Shown here: positions 44,041 to 54,851 of the stretch, one piece after another
Position numbering within the stretch: position 1 is the first letter of the stretch
Layout: each line of letters begins with the position of its first letter
Assembly: GCA_963931805.1 (NCBI GenBank)
Contig: OZ007497.1
Coordinates: 2,844,501-2,908,500, forward strand
DNA length: 64,000 nt
Source of the DNA: Microdon myrmicae
Taxonomy: Eukaryota; Arthropoda; Insecta; Diptera; Syrphidae
Direction: 5' to 3'
Position numbers and translations under genes: made by a program
The notes under the pieces: generated by a model
Told to the model about the DNA's origin: nothing
The model's input: only the letters and a program-made list of their open reading frames with translations
The model's database searches: none

Positions 44041-44300
44041 ATGCCTGAGGAACGTAAACAGAGGTGCGAAAAAAAGGAAAACAGGCAAAGGATGAAAAGG
44101 GTAGAAGGTTTTCCCGCACTGCGCTTCACTCGCGTGTATATTCTCGCACTTTTCACAGCACTACGACGCGTATGTGGAGATCCGTTTATTTGCATAGGAT
44201 CGCACAGAAAACTTTGCACTGCACTCGGACGCGTGTGTGAAGATCCGTTTGTTTGTTTAGGATCCCACGGTAAGACTTCGCGCCCGAACCGATAGTACAA
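44041..44300 (-). repeat. 62-bp tandem repeats at the 5' end of the CR1-like LINE
   Basis: ACGCGTATGTGGAGATCCGT at 44166 and ACGCGTGTGTGAAGATCCGT at 44229 begin two units sharing TTTAGGATC.CAC and ACTTTGCACT/GACTTCG. A partial third unit lies near 44125. It lies just upstream of the LINE endonuclease on the minus strand, the place of a 5' UTR. Confidence 0.7.
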
Positions 44301-45735
44301 TTGCTACCCGATTTAAGTAATAATTTTGTCCCAGGCTTGTCAATGTGATTCGGCATGATATATGAATGATAACATTTGAGTTCGAATCAGTTAATCACGC
44401 TTGAGAAGGAACACTTTATTCATCCTGTTGCTCATTGTTACATAGACTTCGGCCGTCATCAATCCCTTCTTCTTCTTAGCTTATGATTGTACATTCTGAA
44501 AATGATTGTTTTATAGTTTTCCGTAGTTTTCACGTTCCTGATAAAGGCCTTTTTTACACAAAACGTGTGCACAAAATAAATTGTAAGCACTTGTCTCACT
44601 TTCTTGAAGAACCTATTGAGTCACCTATCATACATTGTTTCTATATTTACTTCCTTTTTATCTCCTTTTTGATTAAATTATTTCTTTATTTTAGTTTAGG
44701 TTAGATTACATATTTATTACGTAATTAATTTAAAGATCCTATTTACAATTATACTTCTTTTATTATATTAACTTACTGACTTTTCACAAGCACTTTAAAT
44801 CGTATAATAGATATTTTTTGTTATGTCTTTTCTTAATTAACATATAATGAAAATATGTAATCCTTATATCAATATATAACAGGTCTTGCTGCTTTATATC
44901 TCTGCTTCAATATTATAATTTTTTTTAATTCAAAATAGGAATTCATCTAACCTGAACCGTGTCGGTACTTTTAAGAAATTTGCTTGGTTTACATTGATGT
45001 TTTTCTTATTCAAAATTACGTGACCTTTTACGATGCTTTTTAAGGGCGAACGATTCAACTTTGATTCACGGATATTCGTAATTAGTAAGAATAGTGCATT
45101 ATGTGTGCGATTATACTTACGTAGATTCGATCGATGATTCTAGGTGATTTCAGTTGTTGGGAATACATTTAACACGTATTTCTATAATGTCGTGGTAAGC
45201 AATGTTGTGTATAGTATTAATATCATAAAATCCTGGTGGTCGTGCTAGCTAGAGTATTTTAGTATTTTAGTTCGATACAACTACTTCTCTACAGATAAAA
45301 AATTATACCCCCACTTGAATGTTGGTAAGGACACCCTTGACTTACATGGACCTACAAAACGTCAAACAATTATAGTCACTGGCATTGTCATCCTAACCGC
45401 ATGGAAGAAAAGTGGTCTTTAGAATTCCGATACATCTTTTTAAGATCTTCGGTTTCTTTATGTCTTAAGAGGCAATCCCATAGCTCCCCTAAACTTTCCA
45501 ATTCATCCTGAAAGGGGATGTGCTTCTGCTTATGCCAAAACTCATTCCGCTACACAAAAGGAAATTTGTGGTATCTCCTCTCAGGACGAGTAGTTCTGGA
45601 ATGCCAAAATTTTCAATTGTTAAAAAAAAACACTAACGGCCACTCACTTATGTAATAGTTGTCTTTCGTAAAAAAACAGGTTTTTTTTAACTTCTTTCAG
45701 AAAGGCAAACCAAGCAATAAGTCAACACTTTGTGG
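44301..45735. other. Unassigned A/T-rich DNA
   Basis: No motif-bearing frame was found. Nothing beyond A/T-rich sequence was seen. Confidence 0.4.
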
Positions 45736-45890
45736 GGCTGTGCATTCTCAACCGGATACATCAGCCAATGTCTGAAAAATGGTCAAGGATTTCTTCCAGC
45801 CGTTTAACGGAACCTATATCGTGATGTGGTTGTACTTCGGTGCAGGGAGGCTGGGCATTTGGACAAATAACCAACGACATAGTAATGTGC
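45736..45890 (-). repeat. Diverged copy of a LINE 5' module
   Basis: Aligned by eye to 50650-50775 in the same orientation, with CATCAGCCAA, ATGGTCAAGGATTTCTTCC (ATGGCCAGGGATTTCTCCC there), TTTAACGGA.CCTA, TGATGTGGTTGTACTTC (TGATGGGGTGGTATTTC there) and GGGCATTTGG. The pseudoknot-forming extreme 5' end is not recognisable here. Confidence 0.6.
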
Positions 45891-46025
45891 CGAACTGCCG
45901 TTAGCAAGATTGGCAGTTGACCCTACGTGCACAATTGATGTGTGATGCAATTTCTAGAGCAACTCTGCCTAAAATTCTAGATCAGTATCACGCAATATCT
46001 TATCTAGCTTGATTTTCTACTTCTG

Positions 46026-46968
46026 CTATAACAAACAGACAAACAGACAAACAGACAAACAGACAAACAGACAAACAGACAAACAGACAAACAGACAAAC
46101 AGACAAACAGGCAAACAGACAGACAGACAAACAGACAAACAGACAAACAGACAAACAGACAAACAGACAAACAGACAAACAGACAAACAGACAAACAGAC
46201 AAACAGACAAACAGACAAACAGACAAACAGACAAACAGACAAACAGACAAACAGACAAATAGACAAATAGACAAACAGACAAACAGACAAACAGACAAAC
46301 AGACAAACAGACAAACAGACAAACAGACAAACAGACAAACAGACAAACAGACAAACAGACAAACAGACAAACAGACAAATAGACAAACAGACAAACAGAC
46401 AAACAGACAAACAGACAAACAGACAAACAGACAAACAGACAAACAGACAAACAGACAAACAGACAAACAGGCAAACAGGCAAACAGACAAACAGACAAAC
46501 AGACAAACAGACAAACAGACAAACAGACAAACAGACAAACAGACAAACAGACAAACGGACAAACAGACAAACAGACAAACAGACAAACAGACAAACAGAC
46601 AAACAGACAAACAGACAAGCAGACAAACAGACAAACAGACAAACAGACAAACAGACAAACAGACAAACAGACAAACAGACAAACAGACAAACAGACAAAC
46701 AGACAAACAGACAAACAGACAAACAGACAAACAGACAAACAGACAAACAGACAAACAGACAAACAGACAAACAGACAAACAGACAAACAGACAAACAGAC
46801 AAATAGACAAACAGACAAACAGACACACAGACAAACAGACAAACAGACAAACAGACAAACAGACAAACAGACAAACAGACAAACAGACAAACAGACAAAC
46901 AGACAAACAGACAAACAGACAAACAGGCAAACAGGCAAACAGACAAACAGACAAACACACAAACAGGT
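46026..46968. repeat. (CAAACAGA)n microsatellite, ~940 bp
   Basis: An 8-bp unit (ACAAACAG in another phase) is repeated about 118 times with scattered single-base variants (GGCAAACAG, AAATAGA, GACACACAG). All long frames across it on both strands (CLFVCLSV and TNRQTDKQ repeats) are consequences of an 8-bp unit without stops and are not genes. Confidence 0.97.
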
Positions 46969-47184
46969 TTAATTGATTTTTTACCAGGAAATGTATCTAA
47001 TTTTCTAAAAAAAACCCCAAATTTCGCCTGTTATAAAATATAAAGTCAAGTCTTTTTTGGTCTCAGACTTAGTTATAATGGCATAGTTTGGTGTAACAAA
47101 AGTTATTAAAAACAGTGCAGACATTCTGGAGTGAAAATAAACAGATTTTTGTTTTACGCAGTCAATTTTTTCAAAGTTCTAAAT

Positions 47185-48391
47185 ATGCCACGTGGAAAAC
47201 AATTAACGGACATTGAAAAACAAAGAATAGTCGAATTACAAAATATTGGAATGACGCAGCGACAAAACTGCCAATGAAATAAATCGCTCTCAAGGTATAG
47301 GAATGTACTTTCTACAGCAGGTATTGAAAATTGCCGAAGAAATAAGCGATCAACAAAATTTTCGCCGACGGTAAAACGACCCGTTCTACGTTCCAAAACA
47401 GGACTTTCTTCGTCCCAAATGGTTCGACGTTTTAATTTGGCCTAGCCTCATTATGAAATGGGCAATAGCCTCAAACAACTTGAAGTATCGAAAGTTCTTG
47501 TGCAAACCACCACTCAAACAGCGACATAAGGAAGGACGCATTAAATTTGTTGAAACGCACATCCAACACAGTGAAATGTGGTCTCATGTGATCTTCATCT
47601 TCACCTTAATCTGGACGCCCCCCATGGCTTCAAGTACTAGTGGCATGATCTCAGAAAAGAAAGGAAAATCATTCATCACGCAGGCCTTTAGGAGGAGGAG
47701 TTATGGTGTGGGCAGCTTTCAGTAGAAATCTGAAAACAGAAATTGTTTTAATTTCTGGAAGAATGGGCGCCAAAAAGTACCAAGAAATCTTGGAAGAGCA
47801 TTCTTTGCCTTTAATATCCCTAACAGAGGACGAAGATGTTGTGTCGTCTCTAACAGATACACACACAATTCACAAGCAAAATAGTGAAGGACACCGAACG
47901 AAAATCGAATAAGAAAATTCATCAGAGCCGTATACCATAGCGATAATATAACAATTCACATCAGTGGAGTATAGTCGAGTTTGAAAATCAAATTCTAAAA
48001 TCGGCCAGTAGCCTGATGGGTAACGCTTAGGTTCAATTTTTTTCGTGATTCAAACTGTCATAGCGTCAGTTCGAATCACACGTTCTTCTTCACTATTATT
48101 TCAAACGCTATAATGTCATATTTCAACAGGTCATATTTCATATTCCATATAACACAAACAACAACTGCGTGGTTTCAAGTGCATGGAATTAAACTTTTAA
48201 GGTGGCCAGCTTTAAGCCCAGACATAAATTCCATTGGGAACATGTGGGGGGTCGTGGCAAGGGCGGCTTACGACCAGGAGAAGCCAGAAATTCAAAACGT
48301 GGAACAACTCAAAGAAAGAATTGTTGAAGCATGAAATAATATACGGGCCAACACTTTAAAGAATCTTATTTCCAGTCTACCACGAAGATAG
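47185..48391 (+). pseudogene. Tc1-like transposase, frameshifted and interrupted
   Basis: It starts at ATG 47185 with MPRGKQLTDIEKQRIVEL then NIGMTQRQ, a typical Tc1 N-terminus with helix-turn-helix. Later pieces are PPLKQRHKEGRIKFVETH, WSHVIFIFTLIWTPP (where the first catalytic Asp, usually FSDEK, is lost), VMVWAAFSRN-like sequence at 47700-47725 and ISGRMGAKKYQEILEEHSLP. After the 285-bp insert it continues with ITQTTTAWFQVHGIKLLRWP, ALSPDINSIGNMWG (the P.SPDLNPIENLWG motif, with Glu replaced by Gly so the third acidic residue is lost), and ends SLPRR at 48391. The second Asp (QQDNA) lies at the insertion point and is not recognisable. Confidence 0.85.
47838..48125 (-). repeat. Monomer of the ~290-bp repeat inserted in transposase
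   Basis: Its reverse complement matches 39556-39855 along its length (GATTCGAACTGACGCTATGA, GAACCTAAGCGTTACCCATC, GACTATACTCCACTGATGTG, TTCGGTGTCCTTCACTATTT). Both ends carry CTGTT. It interrupts the transposase reading frame where QQDNA is expected. Confidence 0.8.
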
Positions 48392-48547
48392 CTAACTATT
48401 ATAAGAAATAACGAACAAAGCATTCCATATTAAATAAATTATTATACAAAAAATTAAAATATAAATGTCTTGAGTTTATATTTTTTCACATGCGGAATTG
48501 GGGTTTTTTCAGAAAATTAATTGCTATTCCTGGTAAAAAAGCAATTA

Positions 48548-49080
48548 GGCCATTAAAGGGTTTTCCCTTAGCTGGTATCGGTTAACAATATTTTGTTACA
48601 TAATTAGTCATAAAAGTTTATTCCTCATTCCAAGAATATATACGTTCGAGTCTATAATTTCTCACAGCACTGTATATTCATTCATTTTTATTTATATAGA
48701 GTATTAAGATGTTAATCAACAATTCTATCCAAAACCCCAAATCAACTCAAGTTTAACTTGACAAATGTCAACTACTTTTGTATCCTACAAATGGAATGTC
48801 GGTTATCCTTTTTTCGATTTGTTTAAAGTCTCTTTCTTTATAATTATTCTTTTATCGAGCATTACAGGCTATATCAGGGAATACGATATATATTCTTCCT
48901 TCTCATACTAGGTCATCACTGCATGATGTTGTAACCCATCATGCTAATAAGTGTAGTTTTATTGTAAGTTGACAAGACTAGTCTGAATCGTCCATTTGTT
49001 TTAACAGCTCCCTCATTTTATAATGCTGAGATAAATACAAGCTACTATATGATTGCATCACATCTTGCTTAAAAAAATGT
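48548..49080. other. Unassigned DNA
   Basis: Nothing recognised apart from A/T-rich sequence. Confidence 0.4.
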
Positions 49081-49082
49081 CA

Positions 49083-49825
49083 TCATCATCATCCGCACTA
49101 CAACCAGGATCCGGTCTTGACCTTATTTAGCAAGTCTCTCCACCGGTCCCGATTTCGAGCCGATGTTATCCAGTTTGGCACCGGACTCTCAGGATCGGGG
49201 CGTCGCGATCTAGGCCATCCCTCCATCGCAGACAAGATCTGCCGCGCTGTCTCGTTCCATAATTATCGCTCATTCGAGTTAGGTGTCCCGCTCACCGAGT
49301 CTACCGAAGTTGATTCTTCTTACAACATTAGCCTCAAGGTAAATCGCGTACAACCCATGGCTGTAACGTATACGGAATTCTCCTCCCTCAGAAACGGGGC
49401 CAACAATTCTCCTTAAGACCTTCCTCTCGAACGCGGCTAAGAGTTCAAAGTGCCTTTATTTTAAGCACCCAGATCTCGGATCCATATGTGAGTACTGGTA
49501 AGACCATGATCTTGTACAGTAGTAGCTTGAATTTTCTGGATACATTTTTGGATTGTAAGAGCCTTGATAGACTACAGTAGGCTTTGTCGCGTATTTCTTC
49601 TTTTATATTGTTATCGGTTACTATTATTGACCCAAAGTAGTTAAAGGATTGCACTACTTAAAATTCGTACTCTACTACTCTGATAGTTTGATCAAGGTTA
49701 GGTCTTCTCTTCGCAGAAGTTGCCACCATGGACTTAGTTTTACCCTCATTAATGTTTAGTCCCAGTTTTTGTGATGCCTGCTCGATCTGGGTGAAAGACT
49801 CCTGTACAGACGAATCGGATCTTTT
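49083..49825 (-). pseudogene. RTE-type LINE, 3' part (RT end and C-terminus)
   Basis: Reading right to left from 49825: SDSSVQESFTQIEQASQKLG and LNINEGKTKSMVAT (RT palm to thumb, the GL.INE.KTK motif), then FNYFGSIIVTDNNIKEEIRD, SLSRLLQSKNVSRKFKLLLY, KIMVLPVLTYGSEIWVL and a degraded FERKVLRRIVG-like stretch. It finishes with GACTTGCTAAATAAGG, TGTAGTGCGGATG and (ATG)n. This is the standard order of an RTE ORF2 C-terminus with a microsatellite tail. Frameshifts occur near 49440. The upstream part of the same element lies at 50860-51190, separated by another LINE. Its last 47 bp are shared with the SINE at 22481. Confidence 0.85.
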
Positions 49826-49837
49826 ATTTTTTTTTTA

Positions 49838-50610
49838 TTAGAAATCTCTCGGGAGAGGCGAACCTATAGCACTGAGTGGGCGTCCCGAGGTGCCATCAAA
49901 TAACTGTTGCAGTTCTTTTTGAACAGTTTCAGGTTGTAACGCTCCGGGAACACTAGCGTTGGAAGGGAGTTCCACAGCTTCCCCGCTCTGTAACGGAAAA
50001 AGAGGTCTGATGAAGGATGTTCGCGCCGTCGGGAGATGAACCACGTCGGATTGTCTTGTGGAGCGCACATAAACTGAATTGCGTGGAACAATATCACGAA
50101 TTTTCGAAGAACAGTACCCGTGATAATATCTGTAAAACAAACAGAGGTCGGCTACGCGCCTTCGATGTGATAGCGACTGTAGTCCCGACGTCAGCGCCGA
50201 GTCTCCCGATCAGATAAGTGGAAGAGTCTGGAAAGAACTGGTTATAGTTCTGGAGCACAGTTCTTAAGGACTATTGCTGGTATTCCGTCCGGGCCGGTTG
50301 CCTTCCTACAATCGAATTCACGTAGAATGCGCTGAATAGTGCGCGGACGAAATCTCACATCCCGCATCAAAGACCGTACCGACGAGATCACATGTGGCTC
50401 CTAAAGGCCGGGATCGAGGTTTGAATTCGTGGAAAATAAATTCGGGAATACATGAGCTTTGTCCTTTGAGTTTGTGACTAACATCCCGCTGTCTGTCACT
50501 AACGGAGAGAATGAGGAGGATGCGAAGTTACCACTGACAGCCTCTGCCATTGACCAGAAGGAGCGCGAACCAGTTGGGCACCGAAAGAGCTTATTGATCA
50601 CCCTGTCGTT
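49838..50610 (-). pseudogene. CR1-like LINE ORF2, RT start fused to C-terminus
   Basis: Reading right to left: LFRCPTGSRSFWSMAEAVSG then FSPLVTDSGMLVTNSKDKAH (50600-50420, pre-RT linker), then REFDCRKATGPDGIPAIVLK followed by NCAPEL (50340-50270, the KATGPDGIPA RT block 1). It then jumps to a C-terminal part with PQDNPTWFISRRREHPSSDL, FFRYRAGKLWNSLPTLVFPE and YNLKLFKKNCNSYL (50050-49900), the usual CR1-like ending (R.TR...F...RT...WNSLP..VF). The stretch normally holding the FADD catalytic site is missing. It is coded within the insertion described separately. Confidence 0.8.
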
Positions 50611-50699
50611 GTGAGCTTTCTTCGCGGTATCAATGGCCTGGTTGCACGCTTTTCGCGAAACGGTCCATCAGCCAAGCCCCGAAAGATGGCCAGGGATTT

Positions 50700-50859
50700 C
50701 TCCCGACCATTTCACGGAGCCTAAAGCTTGATGGGGTGGTATTTCACCGGGCGCACAGGGCGTTGGGACCTCGCCTACCACTCGGTCTTTAGTCGCCTCT
50801 TACGACAAGCCGGCCTTGCTGTGAGTATATTCTAACGCCCTACTCACAGGGCTAATCTA
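50700..50859 (-). ncRNA. Structured 5' end of the inserted LINE (possible pseudoknot)
   Basis: CTGTGAGTA (50819-50827) and TACTCACAG (50841-50849) are perfect 9-bp complements. On the minus strand GCCCT and AGGGC around GTGAGT can also pair, and the loop of that hairpin is part of the 9-bp helix, so an H-type pseudoknot is possible. GTCG/CGAC (50792-50795, 50803-50806) forms a further hairpin. The position at the exact 5' terminus is where some retrotransposons carry self-cleaving ribozymes. No ribozyme core could be matched by eye, so function is unproven. Confidence 0.4.
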
Positions 50860-51190
50860 CTGATGATGTCGATTTCATCTGCGTAGGCAAGTATCTGGCC
50901 AGAACAGAGTCACGGATTGCTTTCTCCAACGCCAGGGTTGGAGTGCTTTAAAGATGCTTATTTGTTTGGACAGCAATCCCACTATTTTCACTTCACTAGT
51001 TACGTTGGTCATGGTCAACTTACAAAGTCGTATCAATTTATTTGGAATGTCGAACTCTCTCATGGCATTTTATAGTTCTATTCTGGCTATGTAGTCGTAG
51101 GGGGCCTTAAAGTCTATAAATAGATGATGTAATGGGAATTTACATTCCAGACATTTTTCCATATCTGATGAAACCACATGATGACTTTAA
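50860..51190 (-). pseudogene. RTE-type LINE, 5' part (RT palm)
   Basis: Reading right to left: HHLFIDFKAPYDYIARIEL (first catalytic Asp region, FIDFKAAYDS in intact RTE), a stop, NAMREFDIPNKLIRLCKLTM, VKIVGLLSKQISI, and then, in another frame, LAYADEIDIIS (50900-50866) for the catalytic LAYADDIDII motif with the second Asp changed to Glu. It continues at 49825 across the inserted LINE. No RTE endonuclease is recognisable beyond 51200. Confidence 0.8.
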
Positions 51191-51259
51191 CGTAAAAATT
51201 TAAAGATATATCCCTGCCCTAAAGAAATAAGTAAGCAAGTAAGCAGATACGTCAGTAAG

Positions 51260-51650
51260 TACGAGTTCGCCGCATAACTGTTGGAGAAAAGTCATTAGAA
51301 GTCGGTATTCACGTTCAATCCATCACTTTCACTAAGATCTCGAACAGCACGGATGTTGTCATCTGTACGACTTGTGCTTGGGCCTCGATTATGACTTTCG
51401 TTTTCCATTCGTTCTCGCCCATTTTTAAATTATCTGTCCCATATATACACAAGATTCTGAGACGGTATATCATCACCAAACTGTGCCTTCAATCGAGAAA
51501 CAATTTCCGAGGGTTTAACGCCTTCATTTGTTAAAAATTGTATAATAATCCGCTGCGCAACATACCTGTGTACCTCTTGCTTGCTCATGGCTGTACGGAC
51601 TACAAAGTCGAGCACACCCGTGACCAAGCCGATTCCCCTACTCTTCATAA
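51260..51650 (-). pseudogene. Mariner-type transposase N-terminal fragment
   Basis: Reading right to left: RIIIQFLTNEGVKPSEIVSR then LKAQFGDDIPSQNLVYIWDR (first helix-turn-helix and start of the second), a stop, then FKNGRERMENESHNRGPSTS and RTDDNIRAVRDLSES. This is the paired DNA-binding domain of a mariner-like transposase distinct from the two others in this window. The catalytic domain is absent and no TIRs were found. Confidence 0.8.
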
Positions 51651-54600
51651 ATCAAACAACAGCTACGCACAATATTATCTAGCTCGCAACTTGTTGCTAA
51701 GCAAAAAAGTAAAATTACCGTTTATATTTAATTCACCCTCGTATAAGAAAGCGCGAGAGCTTCCGATCCAACATATAAACATGGTGGTCATCACGCTCAT
51801 CGAAGTTCTCATCTTGACCATCACTGTTACTAAGGAAGTTAGGGTATGAAGTAAATGGCATTTAATTTTATTTGGAAGTGAAATCTAAAGACGAAGATCA
51901 TTCCCACTGTAACTCATAATAAAAACGATTGTGAAGTTGAAAATCGGCCAAGATAACAGGTGAGCTTCGATACTGATCTACTTTAATTGAATTTTATACC
52001 AGAAAATGACTGACGGTTTTTGTTTTTGTTCATACTCCTCTCAGGAGAGATGGTTCTATAGCCCTGAGATCAGGCTGTGCTTAGGTAATTGTCGGTATTG
52101 TTATTTAATATTTGCAGATTGGGACGTTTGGAAATTACCCGTGTTGCAAGGCGGTTCTAAAGAGTTGCCCTTTTTAGTAAAGTTTTAGTTTTAGTAAACG
52201 AACATTACATGCCGTTTTTTTTTTGTTTTTTACACTAACGCGCGCACTAAAGGGGGTTTTGAAGTGCCCTTAAATGTCAGAACACAGTACGAGCGAGTTG
52301 GGAAACAGATACAAAATTGATGGGAACTGAGGGCTTGCGACGCTCATATGAAGCGAATTTCATGAACAAATACTGTGGATTTCAAACATACAAGATGCAA
52401 CGGTCCACCACGTGTCTTCGATATGACGATGATTATAATGATTCTCAACTCAACTCATTGAATTTCGGATTGAATGTTTAAAGGTCATTATATATCTGAG
52501 TAGACATATAGACAATAAACGGGCGAAACTGAAAACGCAACCAATCACTATCAAACCCTGACACTCAAATTAATTCAATTCTTATTGAAACGACCGCATA
52601 CTATGTTTAAATCTGCAAAGTCAAATCAATGGCATAGATGATGCAAGTAAATTTCATCTTATTCAACCTGGTCACAATATACAAACTGTATAATCGTTGA
52701 AAAGTATAAAACCGGTCTTAAATGTAGTGGGCCTCTAAACAGGATGCAAAAACGAGCATTAAAACACACACGATGCAAAAAGGCATTAGGCACCCATGCA
52801 CAAGTCATTCAATACCATCATTAAAACAGATCCAATGTATCCTGCCTCTCCCTTTTCTATAGTTACTATCGCGTATATATCTCAATTGAACTGGTGAATA
52901 CATATTTCTCCCCGCAATACCCGACAACAAAGAGTGCGAATCAGTTCATACTAAAAATGAATTTCAGACGTACGGTTGTCCACTGGGAATGAATGTGTTT
53001 CGGTGGCATTATATGATAATATTCGTCAATGGACATCGAGACTTTCTTTTCTATCCTCCCTTCCTCTTAGTCTGTTTGCAACTAGCTATGACATTTAAGG
53101 GCATCTAAAAACGCGTTTCGTATAGAAATATTTTGTCCAAGAAACATCCTTGCCCCGTACATCGTTCTTTGACTTTTCTGTTGTAATGAACTCTGGCTTT
53201 AGAGTGCACATGCAATTGTAAAATACAGATCCCGGGCAACCGTACTTCCTTAATCACTCTATAAAAATGTTTCACGATATAATTCACTAAAAAGTGGTGT
53301 GCTAAAAACGCAAGTTTGACATTATAGTTTTTATTTTCCTACCTTAACTTATTGTTCTTAATCGCATACGAATTAAATGCTGAATTTGAAATGCAGGTAT
53401 TCACATTTACAGGACAAGCAAACATCACTTTAATTACGAATTAAGTTATATGATGAGTTGATTCTCCTACGTTGACTTGTTTTGTCTGCCTTGCTCCTGT
53501 CAGATTGTCTGTAATTGATCACTCCCTTAAAAGGCCCAATCTGTCATTCCTTCCAAATAGGCGATCATTTCGCTTTTTCGACAAAGTCATAATTAACATA
53601 TGAATGACAGAGAACTCATTAATCCCCTTTTATCCGAACTCTAACTTTTGCCGAACCATTATTGGAGCACAAAAACAGATGCAACACCCTTTTTTCGCTC
53701 GGTTCCATTAAACCATCGTCGCCTCCTTAAGCGGATTTTAACACCCACCAATCACTTTCTCAGTTCCAGTGCCGCACCAATGCGGAGTCAGTTCACCACA
53801 AACACGACTTATTGCCGTCTCCACCACGTAAGCTCAACAACGGCTTTGGTTGGTTATGCCCCCAAACTTCATCTTGGTTTCACGGTAAGTCCAAATATGA
53901 ACCGGTTTCGGCATTGAGAGTCTGTCGCGGCTACCAAGTCGCGGTGCCCGCCCAGTCGTTGAAGTGGCTTCGAGGCACTGGCAGCAAAGCCCGCTTTGAA
54001 AATGCTGTAACTTGTCTCATCTTCTCCTCCGGTCGTTGGGGTTGGTATATTGTTCGGAGTTTTGATTGGCATTTGGTGTTACGGGTACGACAATGAGCGT
54101 GGGCCCACGTAATTAGAGGTGCGCGAAAGAGGTGGCAGCAACTTGGAGCCATCCATGAAGATGTTATTGGAGTTGATATCCGAAGTGGGTGGGAATGAGT
54201 CGTGGTGAAGTGGGGCTATGTATCTTTACCCCTTGTTGCGCGTTTCTCTCGGTTTTCCACTTGTAATATCCATGAAAAATGTTTTCTTGTTCCTGTGGGA
54301 GCCCGTACTCCGGTGAAACCAGTTCACGCATCGTTTGCCGAAGGATTCTCACTCCCATAACGAACAGCCATACATCTTGTTGCACTTGTTCGAACCATTC
54401 GCATCCTTCGTTGGTGCTCTGAATGCTCATCCTGTCAGTGCAGCATTTTACAGTTGTTTAGATTCTCCTTGTATGTGCTCTGTCTAGTAATCCGGATTTG
54501 TTCTGGTATACCTGCATCTTGCGCACATCCTTCTTGGCAGACACACATGGAGGCACTCGGCTCCGTCCGTTTTAATTAAAAACAAAGCACAGTTACGGAA

Positions 54601-54850
54601 TCCGATTACATACCATGTCGCCATGGTCATCCGTCTTCTGGCGGTGTAGTGTTCAGTTGGAAATGGCGTGACATTGCATCGTTTGTTGTTCACGCATTTC
54701 ACGTGCACTTTTGGTTGTGTAGTCTGTGACGACTTCCTGCTCCACGGTTGTCGTAGTTTGATTAAGGATTGATGTCTACAAATTGTAGTTTTTCATTGAG
54801 TATTTGGATTGGAGCGGCATTGTGGTGCCTCATTTTGATCTAACGGACAG
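51651..54850. other. Unassigned DNA
   Basis: Several frames of 60-100 codons (51538-51849, 53648-53917, 53812-54096 on plus; 54164-54430 minus) were read in all phases and gave no recognisable family. The GC content rises at 53.8-54.2 kb without a motif. Confidence 0.35.
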
Positions 54851-54851
54851 A

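Larger units (their letters stand above)
46970..48547 (+). mobile_element. Tc1-like transposon
   Basis: Terminal inverted repeats of about 50 bp are visible: left TTTTTTACCAGGAA (46977) then TAATTTTCTAAAAAAAACCCC, right its mirror GGGGTTTTTTCAGAAAATTAA (48500) then TTCCTGGTAAAAAA. The element runs 46972-48545, flanked by TA at 46970-46971 and 48546-48547. The left end touches the (CAAACAGA)n array. It contains a broken transposase and a secondary insertion. Confidence 0.85.
49826..50859 (-). mobile_element. Internally deleted LINE inserted in the RTE LINE
   Basis: On the minus strand it begins TAGCCCTGTGAGTAGGGCG (50859 downward) and ends with a poly-A-like AAAAAAAAAATAAAA (about 49837-49826). 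Removing it rejoins the RTE frame exactly: ATCATCAGTAGATCCGATTCG, read IISRSDS. The flanking AGAT on both sides may be a 4-bp target duplication. Inside are a 5' module, an RT-start segment and a C-terminal segment, but no endonuclease and no RT catalytic core. Confidence 0.8.

Noticed and set aside
46000..46962. Open frames over 300 codons on the minus strand and 265 on the plus strand (CLFVCLSV and TNRQTDKQ repeats)
   Set aside because: They are translations of an 8-bp microsatellite without stop codons; all frames are equally open.
50720..50745. 28S rRNA similarity (a GGTGAAATACCAC word on the minus strand)
   Set aside because: Only about 13 bases resemble 28S; the surrounding sequence does not, so an rDNA fragment is not supported.
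53812..54096. Possible gene in a GC-richer stretch
   Set aside because: Frames on both strands were read; none matched a family and none had convincing start or splice context.
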